Source: Polaromonas sp.
Lineage (GTDB): Bacteria; Pseudomonadota; Gammaproteobacteria; Burkholderiales; Burkholderiaceae_C
Reading direction: 5' to 3'
Assembly: GCA_025362315.1 (NCBI GenBank)
Contig: JANYGP010000019.1
Span: forward strand, 62,001-126,000
Length of the DNA stretch: 64,000 bases
How positions within the stretch are numbered: the first letter of the stretch is position 1; each line of letters starts with the position of its first letter. The notes beneath the pieces were generated by a model. It had not been told where the DNA came from. It searched no databases and saw only the letters and a list, made by a program, of their open reading frames with translations. The position numbers and the translations under genes are program-made. This document shows, piece by piece, positions 44,404 through 52,073 of the stretch.

Positions 44404-47400
44404 TCATTTCTGGCTTTGCAAGCTTTTCAATGTCTTCAAACTTTCACTCTCAAGCAAATTCAGCAGGTCGTCCAATTCAAGTGGTTTGACCACATGGTGA
44501 TCAAAACCGGCATTGGCACTTTTTCGCCGATCGTCTGCCTGCCCCCAGCCTGTCAACGCGACCAGCACCATGCCCTGCCCCCACGGCTGTTGCCTGATGC
44601 GTCTGGCGGCTTCGTAGCCATTGAGCTTTGGCATGCCAATGTCCATCATCACCATGTCAGGTTTGAACTGCATGGCGACTTCGATCCCGGCTTCTCCGTC
44701 ATTGGCGATGCACACTTCCTGGCCCAGCATCTCGAGCAAACAGGCAAGCGACTCGGCCGCATCCACGTTGTCGTCCACCACCAAAATTCGGTGGCGAGCC
44801 GATGGCACTACATCAGTGTTTTGCCCAGTCAGATGGGTTGGCTGGTCGGTGCTGACGGCCATGGGCAGCCGGATCACAAATTCACTGCCCATGCCTTCGC
44901 CGCTGCTTTTGGCTTCAATGGTTCCGCCGTGCATTTGCACCAGTCCTTTGACCAGCGACAGGCCAATCCCCATTCCGCCTGTCGTTTTTTCCAGGGTCCG
45001 GTCTACCTGGGTGAACATGTCAAACACCCGGCCCAGCATCCCCGGCGGAATGCCAATGCCGTTGTCTTTCATTGACAAAACCGCAGTTGCGCCGTCGCAC
45101 CAGGCGGTCAGCCAGATGCGCCCCCCGGGATGGGTGTATTTGGCTGAGTTGTTCAGCAGATTTGACACCACCTGGGCCAGCCGCGCCGCGTCTGCATCCA
45201 CAAGAATTGGCTCGGCAGGCAGGTCGATGATCAGCTCATGCCCTGCTTGCACGATGGCAGACTGGCTGGTTTCTACAGCAGCATCAATCACGGCCCGCAA
45301 TGTGACCCGCTCTTTGCGAAGCTCCAGTTTGTTGCTGGTCACCCGGCTCACGTCCATCAAATCATCGACCAGCCGCACCAGCTGCGTCAGTTGCCGGTCC
45401 ATCATGGCCCGGGCCTGTTCAACGGCGCTGCTGGGCTGCGCCCGTTTGATCAGTTGCAGGCCGTTGCGCAGCGGGGCCAGCGGGTTTCGCAGCTCATGGG
45501 CCAGGGTGGCCAAAAATTCATTTTTGTGTTGGTCAGCGTCTCGCAGTTGGGTGACCAGTTGCTCACGGCTTTGTTCCACCAGCTTGCGGGCGGTGATGTC
45601 TTGTACTGTGCCGTCAAAGCTGTACATCTGTGTGCCGCCTTTGTCGACCTGGCTGGCTCTGCCTTTGGCAAGCACCCAGCGTACAGCGCCATCCGGGTGA
45701 ATGACCCGGTGTTCAATGGCATACGGCGTGGGGTTGTCCAGCCGGGTGGCGGCGGCGACTGCCAGCTCAACTGCCGGCAGGTCCTGCGGGTGCAAAACTG
45801 AAAAGAGATTGAGGTAGTCCGTCCACTCATCGCGGGTGCCAAAAATTTCCCGAAACCGCGCATCGGTTTGGGTCAGTCGGGTGGCAATGTCAACATGCCA
45901 TGTGCCAAGTTCAGCCGCGTCAAGTGCCATGCGCCGCTGCAATTCGCTGGCGCGCAAGGCAGCTTCTGCCCGCACCTGCTCCGTGGTGGACCAGGCTCTT
46001 TCAGCCGTGTCTTTGGCAATGGCTACTTCGGTGGGGGTCCAGACCCGCGGACGCGTTGAATGGACGGCCAGGCAGGCGATGAAATAGCCGTCTTTGACCA
46101 CCGGCACCGCGAGGTGTGCGCCAATACCCAAATCCGCAAAAACTTTCTTTTCATTCTCGGTCAAATCAGCCGATGCAGGCACGTCGGTCTCTGTGTAAAC
46201 GGTGCCTGCGCGCAATTTGGCCAGCACCAAAGCCCCAAACGAGCTGATCGGGTAGCGGCCAACAATGCTGGCAGCTGTGCCTCGGGTGAAATTTGTCATC
46301 ACGATGTAGTCATCGCCCTGAATTTCAAAATACAAGACTCGGTCGGCCTCAAGTTGTTCGCCCAACAGTCGGCTGGCAGCAGCTTGGATAACGACCGGGT
46401 CTGACTGGGAGCGCAAGACGTCTGAAAGCCTGACCAAAAAAGCATTTTGCAATTGCGTTGCCTTGACGGCTTCTTGCGCTTGCCAGCTGGCGGTGATGTC
46501 CTTGAACAGAATGGCCACCAGATTGCTGCCGGCCTCTCCCAGCCGGAATGCGTCAACATCAAACCACCGCCCGTCCATCGGCCCGGCAGCGTGCGTGAAG
46601 CGGATGGGCTCGCCTGTCACGGCCACCCGGCCATAGGTTTCAAACCAGAATTCTTCCAGCCCGGGGATCGCCTGCCGGACTGATTTTCCAAGCAGCCCTT
46701 GCATGCCGGTGTGCTTGTCGAAAGCCGCGTTCATTTGCAACATGCGGTAGTCCAGCGCCCGGCCGGACCCATCGAGTTCCATCTGCACCACGCAAAAGCC
46801 CTGGTCCATCGATTCAAACAGCGTGCGAAACCTCTCCTCACTGCGCAAAATCGCTACGACCGACTGGTGCCTTTGAATGGCGATGCTCGCCAGATAAGTA
46901 GCGACATCCATCAGTTCTTTGTTGACCGGCTCCAGGTCGCCAAATTCTTCGCTGTAAACAGTGAAAGACGCAAGCACCGCACCGTTTTGGCCCAGCACCG
47001 GCATGTACCAGCACGACTGCATGCCTTGGTCCAACAGCAAACGTCGCCACTTGGGATCAAACACAAGGTCGCCAGTAACGTCTGGCACGGTCACGACCTT
47101 GCCTGTCAGTAACACCTCCATGGCAGGGCCAAAGTACGGCTTTTCAATGGGTACGCCCTGCAGGGCATGCAAAAAAGGCACAGGCAAGCTGGGCGCAACG
47201 GCCAAGCCAACGGCGCGGTGCTGCGCATCCGGCAACACCAATGCGCAATGCCAGCCTTTGTGTTGCCCTTCAATGACGCCACACAAAACACTCAAGATGT
47301 CCTGCAACGGGGCGTCAGCAGCCACCAGCTCCAGCACCTGCAGCTGACCCGCCTGCAGGTTCTCAGACTTCTTGCGCGCAGTGATGTCTTGTAAGGATAC

Positions 47401-49023
47401 AGCCAGCCCGCCGCCCTGAACTGGGTAGCACTTGATGGCAGACCACATCTCCCACTTCGCATAGTGGTACTCAAACTGAACGGTCACCTGCTCGTCCGCG
47501 CAGCGGCGGTACTCGGTTTCCAGCTGCGTGCCCAGCAACTCAGGAAACAGCTCCCAGATTGTTTTGCCCAGCGTTTCAGCACGCGGGCGCTGGTTCATGC
47601 GCTCCGCCTCATCGTTCAGGTAAACCACACGCCAGTCTTTGTCAAATCTTGTGAAAGCGTCGGTGATGCTTTGTAGCGTCGACACCATTTGCTGCTGCGC
47701 GTCCAGCTGGCCTGCCTGCGCAAGTTTGCGGGCAGCAATGTCTGTTGTGCAGCCCACCATCTTCACCAACTTGCCGCCGTCGTCCCTGAGCAGCACAGCG
47801 CGTTCTTCAACGTGTAGCCAATGGCCGTCCCGGTGGCGCACCCGGTACTCGTTCAGGTAAGAGTTGCCGGTCGTGGCCGCCAGCAGGCGCGCGCTGGCTT
47901 CACGATCTTCAGGGTGAATCAGCGCCCACCACCACTCAACGTTTGGCGGGGCTTCATCCGGCTGATAGCCCAGCACCTCATGCAGGCCCTGCGACCGTTC
48001 AACGCGGCCGGTTTGCACGTCGTACTCAAAAATGATGCCCTTGACGGCCTGGCAAGCAAGGCGGAAGCGCTCTTCACTGGCCCTCAGCTGGAGTTCGGCA
48101 AGCTTGCGTTCCGTCACGTCCAGCGACAGGCCGACAATGCGCATCTGCTGACCAGTGCCCTGGCGCTCGGCACGGGACGCTACCCAGCGCAGCGAGCCGT
48201 CGGGCTGAAATACCCGGTGCTCATGCCGATACGGTTTTCCGGTGGCAAGCGTCAGTTGCAGCGCTGCCTTGATGTTTGTGCGGTCATCCGGATGAATGCA
48301 CGCCATGGCCTGCTCGTGGCTCGGAGTTGTCCCTGGCGGCAGGCCGTGCAATTGCAACGCGCGGTTTGACGCGCTGAATTCCCCTGTTGTCAGATTGATT
48401 TCCCAGCTCCCTGCATTCGCCGCTGCCATCGCCATGTCAAGCCGCTCGGCATTGCGTTCGCGCTCTGACAGTTCATCGCGTTGCCGATACTGACGCCGCC
48501 GCTGCCTCAGCGCCAGGCTGACGGCGTTGACCCACGCTGTGTGTGCAATCGGCTGGGCAATGACGGTGACGTTGCCAAGCTTTGCAACCGCCTGAGCTAC
48601 AGCAGGCGAATCAGCATCACCGCATGCCAGCACCAGCACTGGCAAGTCAGACCAGGGTGCCTGCTGACCCAGCCATTTTGTCAAAAAGCTCATGCTGCCT
48701 TTGACAGCAACTTCCGCCATCAACACCGCCGCCGCACCTGTCAACAACTGCTCCCCCAACTGCTGGGCATCAGCGCAACGAACGCTGGCAATACCAGCAC
48801 CGGCCAAACCCAGACCGATCAGGTCCCAGTCATCTGCGGAAGGTGCCAGTACCAATACGCGAGCTTCATGCCCCGGGTGCTTGCCTGAGAGCACATCGGA
48901 CCCATTCGACAAAATGCTTTCGCGCTTTTGCGTGGATTCGACAGCCAGTGCATTGCCCGAGCCTTCAATGCCAGTCGCAATCAAAGCTTCAAAGGGAGCG
49001 TTTGCAGAATCAATCATTGTCAT
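44404..49023 (-). CDS. Multi-PAS/GAF hybrid sensor histidine kinase
   Basis: Very large sensor of 1539 residues with no membrane segments, so a cytoplasmic input is expected. Order of domains (approximate residues): receiver-like domain with no aspartate at the phosphorylation position (50-175); PAS (195-315, 316-430, 444-560); GAF (561-720); PAS (731-850); GAF (861-1020); PAS (1031-1145). Then come HisKA with the H-box ATLAHELRNPLAP (His about 1175), the HATPase domain (DNGIGIPPGMLGRVF about 1321) and a C-terminal receiver with Asp about 1460 in MMDIGMP. The ATG at 49023 has no clear ribosome-binding site; a TTG 16 codons upstream is possible. No output regulator is adjacent, so its target is unknown. 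Confidence 0.9.
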   Translation of the reverse strand: MTMIDSANAPFEALIATGIEGSGNALAVESTQKRESILSNGSDVLSGKHPGHEARVLVLAPSADDWDLIGLGLAGAGIASVRCADAQQLGEQLLTGAAAVLMAEVAVKGSMSFLTKWLGQQAPWSDLPVLVLACGDADSPAVAQAVAKLGNVTVIAQPIAHTAWVNAVSLALRQRRRQYRQRDELSERERNAERLDMAMAAANAGSWEINLTTGEFSASNRALQLHGLPPGTTPSHEQAMACIHPDDRTNIKAALQLTLATGKPYRHEHRVFQPDGSLRWVASRAERQGTGQQMRIVGLSLDVTERKLAELQLRASEERFRLACQAVKGIIFEYDVQTGRVERSQGLHEVLGYQPDEAPPNVEWWWALIHPEDREASARLLAATTGNSYLNEYRVRHRDGHWLHVEERAVLLRDDGGKLVKMVGCTTDIAARKLAQAGQLDAQQQMVSTLQSITDAFTRFDKDWRVVYLNDEAERMNQRPRAETLGKTIWELFPELLGTQLETEYRRCADEQVTVQFEYHYAKWEMWSAIKCYPVQGGGLAVSLQDITARKKSENLQAGQLQVLELVAADAPLQDILSVLCGVIEGQHKGWHCALVLPDAQHRAVGLAVAPSLPVPFLHALQGVPIEKPYFGPAMEVLLTGKVVTVPDVTGDLVFDPKWRRLLLDQGMQSCWYMPVLGQNGAVLASFTVYSEEFGDLEPVNKELMDVATYLASIAIQRHQSVVAILRSEERFRTLFESMDQGFCVVQMELDGSGRALDYRMLQMNAAFDKHTGMQGLLGKSVRQAIPGLEEFWFETYGRVAVTGEPIRFTHAAGPMDGRWFDVDAFRLGEAGSNLVAILFKDITASWQAQEAVKATQLQNAFLVRLSDVLRSQSDPVVIQAAASRLLGEQLEADRVLYFEIQGDDYIVMTNFTRGTAASIVGRYPISSFGALVLAKLRAGTVYTETDVPASADLTENEKKVFADLGIGAHLAVPVVKDGYFIACLAVHSTRPRVWTPTEVAIAKDTAERAWSTTEQVRAEAALRASELQRRMALDAAELGTWHVDIATRLTQTDARFREIFGTRDEWTDYLNLFSVLHPQDLPAVELAVAAATRLDNPTPYAIEHRVIHPDGAVRWVLAKGRASQVDKGGTQMYSFDGTVQDITARKLVEQSREQLVTQLRDADQHKNEFLATLAHELRNPLAPLRNGLQLIKRAQPSSAVEQARAMMDRQLTQLVRLVDDLMDVSRVTSNKLELRKERVTLRAVIDAAVETSQSAIVQAGHELIIDLPAEPILVDADAARLAQVVSNLLNNSAKYTHPGGRIWLTAWCDGATAVLSMKDNGIGIPPGMLGRVFDMFTQVDRTLEKTTGGMGIGLSLVKGLVQMHGGTIEAKSSGEGMGSEFVIRLPMAVSTDQPTHLTGQNTDVVPSARHRILVVDDNVDAAESLACLLEMLGQEVCIANDGEAGIEVAMQFKPDMVMMDIGMPKLNGYEAARRIRQQPWGQGMVLVALTGWGQADDRRKSANAGFDHHVVKPLELDDLLNLLESESLKTLKSLQSQK

Positions 49024-49317
49024 AAGCTTGATGAAATGCGGTCGTTGAAAAGAGACAAGCGGGCTACCCAACGCTATCGAATGGCTTATTTACAGGCTGC
49101 GTGTTTGCCCAAATATACCCATCAATATGCATAAAAATTTCCTTGAACGGGCACAAAAGCATGCTTGATTGGTAATCACCTGTAACCATCGCTGTTGGTG
49201 TCCGTTGGCTCTGTACTGACGAGTCAGGCATGTGGAGCAGACAAGCAAATGCACAGAATTGACATGGCTGCAGTTAAAAAGCGGCTTAAAAACGATTAAA
49301 TAATGCCTGAATCAACC

Positions 49318-49363
49318 ATTAGCCCATTAGATATGGGCGCTAGCAGCTATTTAATTGATAGTA
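49318..49363 (-). repeat. Dispersed two-stem repeat, copy I
   Basis: On the minus strand ACTATCAATTAAATAGC, TGCTAGCGCCC and the stem GCCCATATCTAATGGGC. One of the closest matches to the consensus, lying in non-coding DNA upstream of the hybrid kinase. Confidence 0.85.
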
Positions 49364-49395
49364 TTGTCAAATTCATTTGCCAGGGGCATCATGTC

Positions 49396-49430
49396 AAAAG
49401 CCCGAAATGTTTAAAACACGCTGGGCTTTT
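49396..49430. terminator. Terminator-like hairpin
   Basis: AAAAGCCC (49396-49403) and GGGCTTTT (49423-49430) are perfect inverted copies, so each strand ends in a T-run. On the minus strand it would end the transcript of the 90-residue gene at 49483. The loop of 19 bases is long, which lowers confidence. Confidence 0.55.
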
Positions 49431-49482
49431 AACCCTTTGAATTCATACCGTTTCACATGAGGCAGGAAATCCCCATCAGTGT

Positions 49483-49755
49483 CTAAATGTCCTGACGGCC
49501 TTCCAGAACGCTTTTGGCACGCTGATAAAAACCCAGCTCGTCGATGGTGATCATCGGGCGATTGGCGGCAAAGGTTTTTTCAATGGCTGCCTGCTGCGCC
49601 CTGGCCACAGCTGTCAATCCGCGCTTGGCGGCTGCCAGTCCCAACACAGCGGCAAATTCCCTCGGGCCGCGATACACCTCGGCGTTGTCCATCTGGTACC
49701 CGACCTTCGGGCCTTGTTTGTTGGGCAATGTGAGCTGGTGGATCTGAATCGCCAT
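49483..49755 (-). CDS. Hypothetical protein, 90 residues
   Basis: I do not recognise this family. The product is mainly helical and soluble-looking, with YRGPREFAAVLGLAAAKRGL, an Ala/Gln-rich stretch and ending FYQRAKSVLEGRQDI. It has no signal peptide, membrane segment or known motif. A terminator-like hairpin follows it at 49396-49430, which supports a real transcription unit. It lies at the edge of a degraded region, so it could instead be the remnant of a longer gene. Confidence 0.45.
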   Translation of the reverse strand: MAIQIHQLTLPNKQGPKVGYQMDNAEVYRGPREFAAVLGLAAAKRGLTAVARAQQAAIEKTFAANRPMITIDELGFYQRAKSVLEGRQDI

Positions 49756-50113
49756 GAAGTGCTGACCTGGCCTGCTAACGCTGCAGAGCTTGCATTCTTC
49801 CCGATCAACAGCTTTTCGGTTGCGATTTGTTCGTTGGATGTCACCAACGTGTTGGTGGGCCTGGTTGGCCGTGAAGGCAAGGTCAACGGCTCACTTGTCC
49901 TTGACGTAAAAGTCAGTGTTTTGACAAGCATTGTGCAAGGCACGGGGCGGGCCTGCAGAATCCATTGCAGCTTTTTACAGAAAATGATTCAAGCCAGCCC
50001 AATACTGCGCGCGTAGCTGCACAAATAGGCAGCATTGTCCGGAGATCAGCTGGATAAAACTTGACATGCGCCATTACACACAATGAAGAGCAAAGGCTGG
50101 CGCGCTGGTTGAT

Positions 50114-50150
50114 GGCTGCTGGTTGCTGGCTGCTGGTTGCTGGCTGCTCG
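50114..50150. repeat. 14-bp tandem repeat
   Basis: GGCTGCTGGTTGCT is present twice in direct tandem and followed by the partial copy GGCTGCT. It sits immediately before the 7-bp array. Confidence 0.85.
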
Positions 50151-50156
50151 TAAAAG

Positions 50157-50212
50157 ATTGCGGATTGCGGATTGCAGATTGCAGATTGCAGATTGCAGAT
50201 TGCAGATTGCCG
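50157..50212. repeat. 7-bp tandem repeat, eight units
   Basis: ATTGCGG twice, ATTGCAG five times, then ATTGCCG. Seven-base units are not a multiple of three, so copy-number change would alter any frame crossing it. Likely a hypervariable locus. Confidence 0.92.
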
Positions 50213-50556
50213 TTGTGGAAAAGCATGGGCCTGGGCCTGGCTTTACTTGCAGGTTTTACGCTATGTCAGCCGGCAGAAGTTGACACGCAACTGCAAGAGC
50301 GGGAAAAGCCCCTGCGTGGCCTTTTTCATCCCTGCAGCACTCAATTTCGCGAAAACACCAATGCGGGGGTCGAGCGTGGGACCCGCTAAGTACCCGGCGA
50401 GAGTGTCGAGGTGAAGGCTTACAAAAAACTTGAAGGCCATAACGCCGCCAAAAAAAACAGTTTGCCACCGCAACACGGCTGACAATCGCCTGGAAATGGG
50501 GTTGCTGTCGGGTTTCACAATTCATCAGGCACTCGTCCATTGCAGTTTCTCATGTC

Positions 50557-50871
50557 GTGCAGGCAAGTGATTGGAACCCTGCCACCTGGAACTGGAGCGG
50601 CCTGCCGCGCATCAACGGTGACCATTTTTACTTGAGCAATGCTGCGTTGTGTAACGTTGCCAAAGGCACTGTGCTGGTAGCACCCGCAGCAACCACCCAC
50701 GGCAATGACATGCATCAGCGATTTATCAAGGTGCAGACCCAGCAGCTGTCTGTTGCCCTGAACGTGACGATTCCGGCATCCAGGGCGGAGTTGCCATCGG
50801 GGCATGACATGCTGTTTGTGATTGACTCTGCCGGCATACCTTCAGTTGCGAAATTTGTGCATATTTCCTGA
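50557..50871 (+). pseudogene. C-terminal remnant of a galactose-oxidase-like (DUF1929) protein
   Basis: The end of this frame matches the C-terminal early-set domain of galactose/glyoxal-oxidase-like proteins: THGNDMHQRFIKVQ, then NVTIPASRAELPSGHDMLFV and GIPSVAKFVHIS, where relatives have VTHxFNxDQR, PPGYYMLF and GVPSVAxxV. The catalytic beta-propeller that should precede it is absent. About 35 residues upstream are unconserved, and the only start is a GTG. I read it as a decayed gene remnant. A functional small protein cannot be excluded. Confidence 0.6.
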
Positions 50872-50901
50872 GCTTGAAATAGCATGGTTGTGATGAACTG
50901 A

Positions 50902-52071
50902 TTACGGACGCGTTGCGTACAGCCACGGCATGTCCAGCAGTTTTTCACCCAGCAGCCTCATGGCCACATCACGACCCCAACGCGTGACACCTTTGGCATG
51001 AAAAATCTGACCGTTGCGCATGGCTCTGGCCTGAACGCGTGCATTGCGTTGCCAGCGATTGGCGGCATATCGCTGCAATGCTGCAGGAATGTTGTGCAAA
51101 GCCGCTTTTGACAAGGCTGCAGCAAGTGCCGCCGCGTCTTCAATAGCCATGCCTGCACCTTGCGCCAGGTAGGGTCGCATGGGGTGGGCAGCGTCGCCCA
51201 GCAAGGCAACACGGCCCTGAGCCATTTGGCTGGCGCTTTGCAGGGGTGGGCGGTCATGCATCACCCACAGCCGCCAGTCGGTAACTGAATCCAGCAGCTC
51301 ATGCAGTGCTGTGCAACTGCCAGCCAAAGTATTTTTCAGGTCAGCGGCGTTGGCGGTGTGATTCCAGTTTTGGAAATCATCAGGAACAGCGCCATGTACA
51401 AACACAACCATGTTCAGCCATTCGCCACCCCGAACCGGGTAAGAAACCGCATGCATGTTGCGGCCCAGCCAGGCTGTGACGTCTTGGCTGCGCAGGTGCA
51501 GAGGCAGCGCAGCTTGACAGACCAGCGCGCGGTAGGCCAGATGCCCCGTTAACTGCGGCATGCCATCATTGAGCAGTTGCTGACGGCTGCTGCTCCACAA
51601 GCCGTCAGCGCCCACCAAAACATCGGCGTCTTTTGCGCCCTGACCTGTCTGCAGGAAAAGGCTGTGCGGGGTCTGCCAAAAGCTTTGCACGGCAGCGCCG
51701 GTGTGCAGCACTGCTGCTGTTTGCCGCACAGCCTGCAGCAGCAAGCCATGCAAGTCAGCGCGGTGCAGCGTGACATACGGGCTGCCGTAATGCTCTGCCA
51801 TGGCCTTGCCAAGTGTCAGCTTACTCAGCACCTTGCCACTGGCGGCATCACGTACCTGCAATTGCTCGGGACTGAAGCTGCAGGCCTGCAAAGCGCCATG
51901 CAGGCCCCATGCCTTCAGCAGGCGGGTTGCATTGGGGCCGAGTTGAATGCCGGCTCCTGCTTCATGGAATTCAACTGCTTTTTCAAACAACTCGACAGGC
52001 TGGCCCGAACGGGCCAGTGCCAGAGCCGCTGCCAGCCCGCCGATGCCGCCCCCCGCTATCGCTGTCTTCAT
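50902..52071 (-). CDS. FAD-dependent aromatic-ring monooxygenase
   Basis: Group A flavoprotein monooxygenase, related to salicylate and 3-hydroxybenzoate hydroxylases and to UbiH-type enzymes. Motifs: the FAD-binding GGGIGGLAAALALARSGQ near the N terminus, the DG motif VLVGADGLWSSSR and the GD motif GDAAHPMRPYLAQGAGMAIEDA. With the ATG at 52071 it has 389 residues. It begins 2 bases after the acnA stop, so it is co-transcribed with aconitase A. The substrate is not evident; a ubiquinone or hydroxy-aromatic compound is possible. Confidence 0.87.
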   Translation of the reverse strand: MKTAIAGGGIGGLAAALALARSGQPVELFEKAVEFHEAGAGIQLGPNATRLLKAWGLHGALQACSFSPEQLQVRDAASGKVLSKLTLGKAMAEHYGSPYVTLHRADLHGLLLQAVRQTAAVLHTGAAVQSFWQTPHSLFLQTGQGAKDADVLVGADGLWSSSRQQLLNDGMPQLTGHLAYRALVCQAALPLHLRSQDVTAWLGRNMHAVSYPVRGGEWLNMVVFVHGAVPDDFQNWNHTANAADLKNTLAGSCTALHELLDSVTDWRLWVMHDRPPLQSASQMAQGRVALLGDAAHPMRPYLAQGAGMAIEDAAALAAALSKAALHNIPAALQRYAANRWQRNARVQARAMRNGQIFHAKGVTRWGRDVAMRLLGEKLLDMPWLYATRP

Positions 52072-52073
52072 GC

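Larger units (their letters stand above)
49024..49482. other. Non-coding gap upstream of the hybrid kinase
   Basis: About 460 bases with no supported gene. It holds the leader of the kinase (minus strand, near 49024-49150), one copy of the dispersed repeat (49318-49363) and a bidirectional terminator-like hairpin (49396-49430). Composition is AT-richer than the flanking genes. Confidence 0.5.
49756..50556. other. Degraded, repeat-rich region without a supported gene
   Basis: About 800 bases in which several short open frames overlap on both strands but none shows a recognisable family, a ribosome-binding site and good length together. It includes a 14-bp and a 7-bp tandem array (50114-50150 and 50157-50212). 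Together with the galactose-oxidase-like remnant that follows, it looks like decayed accessory DNA. Confidence 0.5.

Noticed and set aside
49714..50016. Overlapping open frames on both strands beside the 90-residue gene
   Set aside because: Neither has a recognised family, a ribosome-binding site or a clear advantage over the other strand.
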